A DNA stretch of 64,000 nucleotides from contig NZ_JBFEFI010000001.1 in assembly GCF_040717535.1 (NCBI RefSeq), positions 558,001 to 622,000 on the forward strand. The letters run 5' to 3'. Below the pieces are notes generated by a model. That model was not told the origin of the DNA and searched no databases. It worked only from the letters and a program-made list of their open reading frames with translations. The translations under genes and the position numbers were made by a program. This document shows positions 48,331-56,372 of this stretch, in pieces (position 1 is the first letter of the stretch; the number at the start of each line of letters is the position of its first letter). This DNA is from Thalassoglobus sp. JC818 (GTDB taxonomy: Bacteria > Planctomycetota > Planctomycetia > Planctomycetales > Planctomycetaceae).

Positions 48331-48879
48331 TTACTTGGCCTGCATTTGCTTCCGGAGAGCTTCGAGTTCGGCATCGACTTTCGACTTTTTCTCAGCGACC
48401 GCTGGCGTTTCGGGATCAGCGCCCGTGCTCGATGCGACGTCAGCTTCTTGCGTCTCGGAATCAAGGCTGCGCAAACGACGGCGTCCGTCAGCGAGGCGAG
48501 CCTGAAGAGCATTTAGAATCGTTTTGAGATGATCTCGAGTGGAAACCGCGGCAGCGAGTTGTTGTTCAAGCCCCGCGATGAGGTCTTCGACTTCGTGCTT
48601 GCGTTCCAGGGCGGAACGTGCCTGATTTTCATTTCCGCTGGCGAGTGCGTTTTGTGCTTCCAGAACCCATTGTTCGGCCTGTTGTCGCTGCTCACCGATT
48701 TCGACTTCGAGACGTGAAACGTTCGTGGAAGCCGTCCCGACGCTTCTTTCCGCTCCGGCGAGCCCCTCCGTCATTTCAAAGATGATCTCTTTGAGAACCG
48801 CTTCCTTGTCGTCTGCATGCTCCAGGATGGAAGTGAGGTTGCATGTCACGATATCTGTTAATCGGCTGAAATATGGCAT
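48331..48879 (-). CDS. PspA/IM30 family protein
   Basis: 182 residues, almost wholly alpha-helical coiled coil with PspA/IM30-like features: MPYFSRLTDIVTCNLTSILEHADDKEAVLKEIIFEM at the N-terminus (amphipathic helix, then helix 1), Gln/Glu/Arg-rich heptads (about 45-140), and a C-terminal linker plus VDAELEALRKQMQAK (helix 6). It is shorter than typical PspA (about 220 residues). Members support membrane integrity under envelope stress. An ECF sigma factor gene lies upstream on the same strand, 217 bp away, which suggests stress control. Confidence 0.87.
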   Translation of the reverse strand: MPYFSRLTDIVTCNLTSILEHADDKEAVLKEIIFEMTEGLAGAERSVGTASTNVSRLEVEIGEQRQQAEQWVLEAQNALASGNENQARSALERKHEVEDLIAGLEQQLAAAVSTRDHLKTILNALQARLADGRRRLRSLDSETQEADVASSTGADPETPAVAEKKSKVDAELEALRKQMQAK

Positions 48880-49096
48880 CTTTTAGGTATCCCGAACACC
48901 CGCTTTCATGGGCAAAGTGAATTGTCAAACGTCAAAGTTTTCATCGCGGATCAATCAGATTCGGTTTCCGAGATAATTTCGATCATTCGATCAACAGTGT
49001 GCCTGACTGAAAAACATTGTAAAGAGTTTGTTCGAGTGTTTTCTGCGGTTGATTCTTGTCGACTGCGAACATTCCATCGAATCTGGCCGATCAAAC

Positions 49097-49723
49097 TCAG
49101 GTTGTTGTAAATCCTTGAAGCCCTTGCGGGCCAATTCCACGAGCATGAAGCTTGTCGGCGAGCTTCTCTCGAGCCAGCCTCAGACGACTCTTGCAAGTCG
49201 CCAACGGAACTTCCATCACTTCCGAAACCTCGGGGAGACTCAGTTCTGAATAATGGTGAAGCACAAATGTCTGTCTTTGATCGTCAGGAATCTCGGCGAG
49301 AAGTTCGTCGATCAACGAGGCAAACTCGACATGCTGCACGCGTTCTTCTGGCTGAAAGATCTCCTCAGCAATACGATTCAGGGCGTTGTCTTCAGTTTGC
49401 GGTTGCCACTTGACCGCTTGCACCAAGGCATCGTTTGTGCGACGACGAACACTATCGATCAACAGGTTTCGAGCAATTCGAAACATCCAGCCTCGAAATC
49501 GTCCGAGTGGCAAATAGTCCCACGCTTGATTATAGACCTTGAGCAGGGTTTCCTGGGCGAGATCTTCAGAAAGTTGGACGTCGCGGGTATTGCGAAGAAA
49601 AAACCCGACTAACATCCCCTGATACCGTTCGACGATATCGTTGAACGCATCGAGAGTTCCTGCCTGAATCAGGATCATCAATTCGTCGTCGGTCATGTTC
49701 TCGTGGGAAATCCGGTCTGTCAT
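49097..49723 (-). CDS. ECF-type RNA polymerase sigma factor
   Basis: 208 residues with region 2 (about 14-85: FNDIVERYQGMLVGFFLRNTRDVQLSEDLAQETLLKVY, then RFRGWMFRIARNLLIDSVRRR) and region 4 (about 135-190: IPDDQRQTFVLHHYSELSLPEVSEVMEVPLATCKSRLRLAREKL, a helix-turn-helix). Regions 1 and 3 are absent, as in ECF factors. No anti-sigma factor gene is adjacent; the next gene on this strand is pspA. A C-terminal tail of about 15 residues is unremarkable. Divergent from the LarA-like gene. Confidence 0.93.
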   Translation of the reverse strand: MTDRISHENMTDDELMILIQAGTLDAFNDIVERYQGMLVGFFLRNTRDVQLSEDLAQETLLKVYNQAWDYLPLGRFRGWMFRIARNLLIDSVRRRTNDALVQAVKWQPQTEDNALNRIAEEIFQPEERVQHVEFASLIDELLAEIPDDQRQTFVLHHYSELSLPEVSEVMEVPLATCKSRLRLAREKLADKLHARGIGPQGLQGFTTT

Positions 49724-49853
49724 GGTGAACAGAGATAATAATCATTGATGCCGACGGGAATCAAAGCAGTCACCTCGATTGTTTTTGTGAACACTAATCG
49801 ATTCAAATGCAGCTTTGAGACAACCTTTCCAGCGGTAGGCGCTTCAATCCAAC

Positions 49854-51086
49854 ATGAGTAACGAACTGATTTCATTGCATTGCACATTCGGATCAAACGG
49901 TTCGTTTCGTGGAGAGATTCTGGACAAGCGGATGCAGTTCCATTTCCTTCCGCGTCCGGACGTGGGAGACGTTGCGAGTGCCATTCGCGACGCATTGGCA
50001 AATCCCATCGACTTTCCAACGGTTCAGAAAGCCTGTGTTCCCGGCGACAAGGTTTTGATCGCTCTCGATCCCGAAACGCCTCGGGCAGATGCGATTATCG
50101 CGATGCTCTGGAAAGAATTGTCGAAAGCTGGAGTGTCGCCGGAAGATGTCACGATCCTTCAGGCGAAAGCCCGTTCGGGGTTAGAAGTCAACGATCCTCG
50201 CGTGCTGCTTGCGCCTGATCCGCGTTCAAAAATTGAGTGGGTCCGCCACGATCCTGAGTCCGAAGAGGGGATTTCGTATCTGGCGTCGTCGAGCGGCGGA
50301 CAGCGAATTTACCTCGCAAGCAGTGTTGTGCATGCCGATTTCGTGATCGCTGTCGGCGTGGCGGGTTTCGATCCTCTCATGGGATTCCGTGGGGAATCGG
50401 GAGTCTTGTACCCAGCCTTGTCCAATGCTGAGGCAATTGAGCAAGCCGTCGGACAAGGACACGACGAACTCACCCCTCAGGATCAGCGGCCGCTGCGGCA
50501 ACTCGCTGATGAAGTTGGCTGGCTGCTGGGGATGCAGTTTGTCGTCAGCGTCATTCCCGGTCATGGAGACGCAATTCAAGCGGTCTTCGCAGGGGCAAGC
50601 GACGCTGTTGCCAGAACCGCTCGTAAAGAACTTGTCGAGACATGTCTCGTTGAGTTGGAACAGCGGGTGGAAATGGTCCTCATCGCCATCGAGTCCGGAC
50701 CCGCTGGTCAGGATTGGGATCAGGTTGCTGAAGCAGTTAATTCAGCTCGACGAATTGTTGACCGTGAAGGGCGGATCATCGTACTGACGCAACTCGACCA
50801 GAAGCTCACTGAAGCGATTGAGTTGATGCGGCAAGCCCGCACTCCGGAAGAAGCGATTCAGATGCTGGAAAGCAATCGTCCACACGGTTATCAGGCAGCG
50901 ATTCAACTTGCCAAAGTCGCAGACTGGGCGAACGTTTATCTCCGTAGCGAGCTGCCATCGCACATCGTGGAAGAGCTGTTCATGATCCCTCTCGAAAGCG
51001 ATGAAGAAGTCCAGAAACTGATTCAAAGCGACGATTCGATCGCCGTCATCGAGAGTGCTCAAAAGGTCTTCACCATCTGTCAGTGA
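49854..51086 (+). CDS. LarA-like (lactate racemase N-terminal family) protein with altered active site
   Basis: 410 residues resembling the LarA/DUF2088 fold: PGDKVLIALDPETPRADAII, KAGVSPEDVTILQAKARSG, IEWVRHDPESE, VVHADFVIAVGVAGFDPLMGFRGESGVLYPAL. In LarA the matching places hold catalytic or nickel-pincer-binding residues: a His in the GTHR loop (here AKARSG), a His in EPH (D173 here by alignment) and a Lys in GGRK (G183 here). So the nickel-pincer racemase chemistry is probably not intact, though H132 is kept. Start ATG 49854, no clear Shine-Dalgarno. Divergent from the sigma factor gene. No larB, larC or larE seen nearby. Confidence 0.78.
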   Translation: MSNELISLHCTFGSNGSFRGEILDKRMQFHFLPRPDVGDVASAIRDALANPIDFPTVQKACVPGDKVLIALDPETPRADAIIAMLWKELSKAGVSPEDVTILQAKARSGLEVNDPRVLLAPDPRSKIEWVRHDPESEEGISYLASSSGGQRIYLASSVVHADFVIAVGVAGFDPLMGFRGESGVLYPALSNAEAIEQAVGQGHDELTPQDQRPLRQLADEVGWLLGMQFVVSVIPGHGDAIQAVFAGASDAVARTARKELVETCLVELEQRVEMVLIAIESGPAGQDWDQVAEAVNSARRIVDREGRIIVLTQLDQKLTEAIELMRQARTPEEAIQMLESNRPHGYQAAIQLAKVADWANVYLRSELPSHIVEELFMIPLESDEEVQKLIQSDDSIAVIESAQKVFTICQ

Positions 51087-51338
51087 TCCTCGAAGACTCG
51101 CGATTGCTTCCTGAAGGACAGTGAACTTCTGTGTCGACCAGTACTTGATCCGTCAGGGACAGTTGGATTGCGCTGGAACGAAACGGATCAATGAAGTTCA
51201 ATTGGACTGGTTTTTCCACTGTTGAGATGCGAAACTGAGCCCGTGTTATTCCTGCCGGTTCAATTGGCAGAAATTGTGGCTTTCAGGGTAGCGGCAAAGT
51301 TTATGTCGCAGCGTTCGACGATGTGGAGAACACAGAGA

Positions 51339-53477
51339 ATGTCAGAGCATCAGCGAGAGCATCTAAAATTGTCATCGCATCTTTTATTCGCACTCTGCCT
51401 GGCATGTGTCGTGGCGGTGGGATGCGGTGGAGGTGATGATGCAAGCAGCACTGCTGCATCGAACTCGACGCCAGCAGCCGACACTTCCAGCAGTCGAGAA
51501 AGCGTATCCGAAGATACCGCAGCGGAAGCACCGGGGGAGAGTGAAGAGTCACCCCAGTCGAATGAAATGGCTTCTGCTGGTGGACCTCCTGGTGGCGGGG
51601 AACATGGAGACTCTGGAGGAGGTTACAATCCTGGCTACTCAAGCGATGACGACGACGGTGATGACTACAACGGCTACAACCCAGGTTACGATGGAGGAAG
51701 TTATCCCGGGAACCAATCTCGGAAGCCGCCTCGTCCGGAAAACACCGCTGAATGGACTCCCGAACAAGTCACCGAGGCAATTGCCGAAGGTGATGTGAAA
51801 GTCATCCCAGTTTTCGAAACGTTCTCAAAAACTCAACCCGCCGACGCGGAAGCCGTCAAACAGTTCGAATTGTGGATTGCCGCACTGACAGCTGAACCGG
51901 AAACCAATTCCAGCGCGAACAGTGGATACCGCGGAGGGTATGACGGAGGCGATGATGGAAGCTACGGTTATCAGAATCGTGGTCGTCAGCAAGCCAGTCC
52001 GAAATCACAAATTGCTGCTTCACTCATCGATTTGCTGGCTCAAAACGGGACAAAAGAAGCCTACACCGTCATTCAGAATGTCTTCAGCGGGACAACGGAG
52101 TTGGGGCTTGAGGAAGGCGAGTCGGTCAAGATCGCCATGAACGCGTTGCTTCGAAATATCCCTCACCCGAACAATCCGACTCGACAACTCTTGTGGACAG
52201 CACTCACTCAGTCCGATGCAGCAGCCACATCACCGTTCGCGGACCGAGCCGTCGCTCTGCACATCGGTCTCGCAACTTCGGCGATGGATGCACTCGTCGG
52301 TGTCCCGAAAGATCCGGTCGAGCCAAGACAAACTTCGCAGTACAACAGCTACGATGACTACGGAGACAGCGCCGGTTACGACAGCAACTACAACCCCGAT
52401 GGTGGTCCGTCCTCGATGGCTCAAGCACCTCGGCCGCAGGTGAAAGCGGAACCGATCGAAGTTGAATCTATTCCGCTTTCACAAGAGGATGCTGAGTCAA
52501 TCGTGACTTACCTCTGGACTCCTGAGTTCGTGCAGTTTGCTGCTCAGAACATGGAAAAGAATCCTGAGTCAACAGAAGCACTCTTGCTGGCCGCGCAAAT
52601 CCCGGCAGTTCAAACTCGAGATGCACTCAGAAGCTTCTTCGCAGAACACAACCTGAAATCACCAGCAGTTCTAATTGCTCAGGAAGCCTTCGAGAAACAT
52701 CTGCACGATCCCGCAATCCACTTACTGACCAAATCACAAACGCGGGAAGAGCGACCGGAAGCCAATCCCAGAACAGGACAGGGCAACAATCGTCAGTCCG
52801 CGTTTCGACCCCGTAAGAACGATGAACCTGATCCAGATCGAGAAGCCCGGATTGAAGCTGGCTATGCCTGGCTCGATGCCAGCGAACAAAGCCTGATCGG
52901 CCTGATGGATCGGATGAAACTCGCATCGACAACTGAAAACGCGACCCCTTATCAACCGGCAGAAATTCCGCTGGACCTGCATCGTAACGCTGAGGTGACC
53001 GCCTCACACCGCTTCGAAATTCCAGTCGCTGGGAGCGATTCGAGCGGTCTCGCTCCGCTCGAAAAGACGATCGTCAACTACGTCCGCATCGAGTCATCCG
53101 AGTTGAACAACACAACAGTTCAACACTACCGCAACGCAGTTCGTGGCGAAGAAGTTCGTACGATTCTCAACGGCAACGGAATGTGGCTCGACGCTGGAGT
53201 CAAGAAGGACCGAAAGTCTGACGACCTCCAAAGCGTTGACGTTCTCCTCTCCCGAAACAAGGCGCGCGGTCAAGTTGCTGACCTGATGCAAAAGCCCGCT
53301 CAAAATGCCCCTGGAAGTCCCCAAAACTCAGGTGGATACAATGATTCCTCCAACTACGATGGAGGCTATGGAGGAGGACAGCGAGGCGGTTCGGGCGGAG
53401 AATTCGTCGTTGAAATTCTCGTCGTGCAAGTTCCAGATACAGCCACGGAAGACGCACAAGTCTCATCCACCGAGTAA
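51339..53477 (+). CDS. Large Gly/Tyr/Asp-rich lipoprotein
   Basis: 712 residues from ATG 51339. A lipoprotein signal (LLFALCLACVVAVGC, lipobox VAVGC) is followed by a Ser/Glu-rich stretch and then GYNPGYD-like low-complexity repeats with many Gly, Tyr and Asp. A helical middle (from about PENTAEWTPEQVTEAIAEGDVKVIPVFETFS) suggests HEAT-like or TPR-like packing; a further Gly/Tyr-rich stretch interrupts it, and a C-terminal region ends with another Gly/Tyr/Asp stretch (DSSNYDGGYGGG). No family recognised. The start was chosen for the signal peptide; an upstream extension of 39 codons in frame is rejected. Probably an outer-surface or periplasmic lipoprotein specific to planctomycetes. A terminator-like hairpin follows the stop. 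Confidence 0.75.
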   Translation: MSEHQREHLKLSSHLLFALCLACVVAVGCGGGDDASSTAASNSTPAADTSSSRESVSEDTAAEAPGESEESPQSNEMASAGGPPGGGEHGDSGGGYNPGYSSDDDDGDDYNGYNPGYDGGSYPGNQSRKPPRPENTAEWTPEQVTEAIAEGDVKVIPVFETFSKTQPADAEAVKQFELWIAALTAEPETNSSANSGYRGGYDGGDDGSYGYQNRGRQQASPKSQIAASLIDLLAQNGTKEAYTVIQNVFSGTTELGLEEGESVKIAMNALLRNIPHPNNPTRQLLWTALTQSDAAATSPFADRAVALHIGLATSAMDALVGVPKDPVEPRQTSQYNSYDDYGDSAGYDSNYNPDGGPSSMAQAPRPQVKAEPIEVESIPLSQEDAESIVTYLWTPEFVQFAAQNMEKNPESTEALLLAAQIPAVQTRDALRSFFAEHNLKSPAVLIAQEAFEKHLHDPAIHLLTKSQTREERPEANPRTGQGNNRQSAFRPRKNDEPDPDREARIEAGYAWLDASEQSLIGLMDRMKLASTTENATPYQPAEIPLDLHRNAEVTASHRFEIPVAGSDSSGLAPLEKTIVNYVRIESSELNNTTVQHYRNAVRGEEVRTILNGNGMWLDAGVKKDRKSDDLQSVDVLLSRNKARGQVADLMQKPAQNAPGSPQNSGGYNDSSNYDGGYGGGQRGGSGGEFVVEILVVQVPDTATEDAQVSSTE

Positions 53478-53499
53478 TCATGTTGGTAATCACAATCGC

Positions 53500-53532
53500 G
53501 AGGCCACTTCTTGTCTAGGAGTGGTCTCTTTA
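53500..53532 (+). terminator. Terminator-like hairpin after lipoprotein gene
   Basis: GAGGCCACT (53500-53508) pairs with AGTGGTCTC (53520-53528), extended by two more pairs inside (about 11 bp, two G-U), 7-nt loop, followed by TTTAG. The T-run is short. Confidence 0.5.
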
Positions 53533-53769
53533 GTGGGACAGGCATCCTTACCTCCGCTCCCAACTTCCTTCCTGATCGAAAACGAATTGGATTCATCGAC
53601 TATGCTTTTGCCATGCGATGGATAACTTCTCCACACAAATCACGCCCGCTTTTCGTACTTGCCGCACGCCCCACCGATTCAAATTCCAAGTCGTTTTCCA
53701 AATCGATCCTGAAACACTGAATCGCTCTGATCTCAGAATCTGAACCTCGATAAACAACTCAGAACAGAA

Positions 53770-55137
53770 ATGGCTCGCATGTTCTCACAGCAACGGAAAT
53801 TGCTCATCCTGTTGGTCGGAGTCTTTAGTTTTTGGGGGCAAAGTCCTCAAGATGTGAACGCCGCACCTCCCAACGTTGTGCTCATCTACACCGACGATCA
53901 GGGGAGTTTTGACGCGAATTGTTATGGGTCGGAAGACCTCGTTACCCCCACTCAGGATCTGCTCGCCGAAACGGGGGTTCGGTTCACGCAGATGTATTCT
54001 CCGTCGGCGATTTGTTCCGCTTCACGAGCTGGGCTGATGACCGGACGTTTTCCTGCCCGAGCCGGAGTTCCGGGAAACGTCTCATCGACGCACGGACATG
54101 CCGGGATGCCTCCCAGCGAAGTGACCATTGCCGAAGCACTCAAGGCTGCCGGTTACCGAACCGGTCACGTCGGAAAATGGCACCTGGGGTATGATGAAGC
54201 CACGATGCCGAATGGTCAGGGTTTTGACTTCTCGTACGGCCATATGGGCGGATGCATCGACAACTACTCTCACTTCTTCTACTGGGCGGGTCCGAATCGT
54301 CACGATCTCTGGCGAAACGGGGAAGAAATCTGGGAGGATGGACAATTCTTCCCTGACCTAATGGTTCGCGAGTGCAAAGACTTCATCGGCCAGGAACCGG
54401 ATCAACCATTCTTTCTGTATTGGGCGATCAATGTCCCGCATTACCCGATGCAGGGGACCGAACGATGGAGAGAGGTTTACAAGGACCTGCCCGCTCCACG
54501 TCGAATGTATGCAGAGTTCGTTTCAACGATGGATGAGAAAGTGGGCGAAGTTCTCGACTTTCTCGATGAGCAAGGGATGAGAGAAAACACGATTGTGATT
54601 CTGCAGTCTGACCACGGTCACTCGACCGAAGAACGAGCGTTTTTCGGAGGCGGCAATGCCGGAAATCTTCGCGGAGCCAAAGGCTGCCTCTTTGAGGGGG
54701 GAGTTCGCGTTCCGAGCTTTATTTCCTGGCCAGAGAAGATTCCTCAGGGCGAAGTCCGCGACCAGATGGTTTTCGGTTGTGACTGGTATCCAACAATTCT
54801 TGAATTGTGCGACGTTGAACCGGTTGATCATCACCTCGATGGAAAGAGCATCGCTAGCGTTGTCATCAAAAACGAAGCGTCCCCTCACGAAGAATTGTTC
54901 TGGCAACTTGGGTCTGGGAATAAGCCGCAACTCGCACTCCGATCCGGACAATGGAAATTGCTGATTCATCCTCAAGACCGAAGCGATAAAGGCGAACTCA
55001 CCGCCGATGACGATGTCTTTCTGGTGAATCTCCAAAGCGATCCTGAAGAGATGACCAATGTGGCGAAACAACACCCTGACGTCGTTCAAGAATTGACCGC
55101 CCGCATCGAAACGTTGCGTGAGGACTGGCAAGAGTAG
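53770..55137 (+). CDS. Secreted sulfatase with CSASR formylglycine motif
   Basis: Type I sulfatase, 455 residues, signal peptide about residues 1-31 (LLILLVGVFSFWG, cleavage near NAA). The modification site is SAICSASRAGLMTGRFPAR with C82; here Ala replaces the Pro of the CxPxR consensus, a variant accepted in some sulfatases. Other catalytic segments: VVLIYTDDQGSFDANCYG, HVGKWHLGYD, AINVPHYPMQG and VILQSDHGHSTEE. It is shorter than the other two sulfatases here and has no C-terminal module. It is a single-gene unit ended by a long hairpin, with hisC following 112 bp on. Confidence 0.92.
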   Translation: MARMFSQQRKLLILLVGVFSFWGQSPQDVNAAPPNVVLIYTDDQGSFDANCYGSEDLVTPTQDLLAETGVRFTQMYSPSAICSASRAGLMTGRFPARAGVPGNVSSTHGHAGMPPSEVTIAEALKAAGYRTGHVGKWHLGYDEATMPNGQGFDFSYGHMGGCIDNYSHFFYWAGPNRHDLWRNGEEIWEDGQFFPDLMVRECKDFIGQEPDQPFFLYWAINVPHYPMQGTERWREVYKDLPAPRRMYAEFVSTMDEKVGEVLDFLDEQGMRENTIVILQSDHGHSTEERAFFGGGNAGNLRGAKGCLFEGGVRVPSFISWPEKIPQGEVRDQMVFGCDWYPTILELCDVEPVDHHLDGKSIASVVIKNEASPHEELFWQLGSGNKPQLALRSGQWKLLIHPQDRSDKGELTADDDVFLVNLQSDPEEMTNVAKQHPDVVQELTARIETLREDWQE

Positions 55138-55147
55138 ACGATCTCGT

Positions 55148-55194
55148 CACAATGGGTCACTGTGACCTTGTCGCTAAAGGTCACAGTGATTGTG
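55148..55194 (+). terminator. Long hairpin after sulfatase gene
   Basis: TCACTGTGACCTT (55157-55169) pairs with AAGGTCACAGTGA (55177-55189), 13 bp with a 7-nt loop; CACAAT (55148-55153) and ATTGTG (55189-55194) extend it past a GGG bulge. No T-run, so the terminator role is by position. Confidence 0.55.
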
Positions 55195-55248
55195 TGAAAT
55201 CGGCTCAACTGCCTGTTCCTTTAGTTCTCTCGTGAAAGACACTGTTTA

Positions 55249-56358
55249 ATGACGTCACTGTTCCGGCCCGATGTTGAAGCCCTTGCTGGTTACACCCCTG
55301 GAGAACAACCTCAAGAAACTGGATGGGTCAAGCTCAACACCAACGAAAACCCATATCCTCCGTCGCCAACAGTTGTTGCGGCGATCAAGCAAGCAGCGGA
55401 GGGTCGGCTGAATGTTTATCCCGATCCATTGGGGCGGAAGTTCTGCCAGGTTGCGGCGGAGGTTTACGGAGTCGATCCCGACTGGATTCTCCCTGCGAAC
55501 GGCAGTGACGAAAACCTGACCATTCTCGTTCGAGCGTTTGCCGACAAGAACGATCTGATCGCGTACCCGTACCCGAGTTACGTTCTGTACGAAACTCTTG
55601 CCGAAATTCAAGGAACACGCAGAGCCCGGCTGCAACTCAATGAGGACTGGTCCTGGGATTTACAGCGAAATCGACCGCTGATCGAACAAGCGAAAATGCT
55701 GTTTCTTCCGAATCCAAATTCTCCTTCAGGGAATTCGTGGTCGCTGGACTGCATTCAGAAACTCGTTCCGCCGAACGGAGTGCTGGTTCACGATGAAGCT
55801 TACGGCGACTTCGCTGCGAATCCGCATCGTATGGAACTTCTCCGTTCCGAGGTGGGCAATCAGGTTGTTGTGACCAAGACTCTCAGCAAATCTTACAGCC
55901 TCGCCGGATTACGCTTCGGTTTTTGCATCGCCCAGCCCGACTTGATTCGCGGAATGCGAAAAGTCAAGGACAGCTACAACTGCGACATGATTGCCATGGC
56001 AGCCGCTGAAGCAGCACTGCGTGATCAGGACTGGATGCTTGCCAACCGAAACAAGATTCTCAACACGCGCACCCAGCTTGAAGCTGCTTTGACTAAGTTG
56101 GGATTTGACGTTGTTCCAAGCGATGCCAACTTCGTTTGGGCCACGCATCCGGTGCTCAAGCACCAGACGATTTACGAAGGGCTCAAAGCTCGCAAAGTCC
56201 TGATTCGATTCATGCAGTTCCCTGGTGGAATTGAGCCGTGCGATCGATACCCCGATGGAAAACTCGACGGTTTGCGAATCACAGTGGGCACGGACGAAGA
56301 GATTCAGAGTTTTCTGAAAACACTTCGAGTTGTCATCGACGAGTCAGCATCGACTTAA
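55249..56358 (+). CDS. hisC: Histidinol-phosphate aminotransferase
   Basis: 369-residue PLP aminotransferase of subgroup I-beta; step seven of histidine biosynthesis, converts imidazole acetol phosphate to histidinol phosphate. FRPDVEALAGYTPGEQ and VKLNTNENPYPPSPTV are the family start (substrate-phosphate Asn), with YPDPLGRKF, NGSDENLTILVRAF, FLPNPNSPSGNSW, VHDEAYGDFA, VVTKTLSKSYSLAGLRFGF (PLP Lys) and GLRITVGTDEEIQ. No other his gene is adjacent. The gamma-glutamyltransferase gene follows after only 14 bp, so the two are probably co-transcribed. Confidence 0.93.
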   Translation: MTSLFRPDVEALAGYTPGEQPQETGWVKLNTNENPYPPSPTVVAAIKQAAEGRLNVYPDPLGRKFCQVAAEVYGVDPDWILPANGSDENLTILVRAFADKNDLIAYPYPSYVLYETLAEIQGTRRARLQLNEDWSWDLQRNRPLIEQAKMLFLPNPNSPSGNSWSLDCIQKLVPPNGVLVHDEAYGDFAANPHRMELLRSEVGNQVVVTKTLSKSYSLAGLRFGFCIAQPDLIRGMRKVKDSYNCDMIAMAAAEAALRDQDWMLANRNKILNTRTQLEAALTKLGFDVVPSDANFVWATHPVLKHQTIYEGLKARKVLIRFMQFPGGIEPCDRYPDGKLDGLRITVGTDEEIQSFLKTLRVVIDESAST

Positions 56359-56372
56359 TTCGGGAGCAAGTG

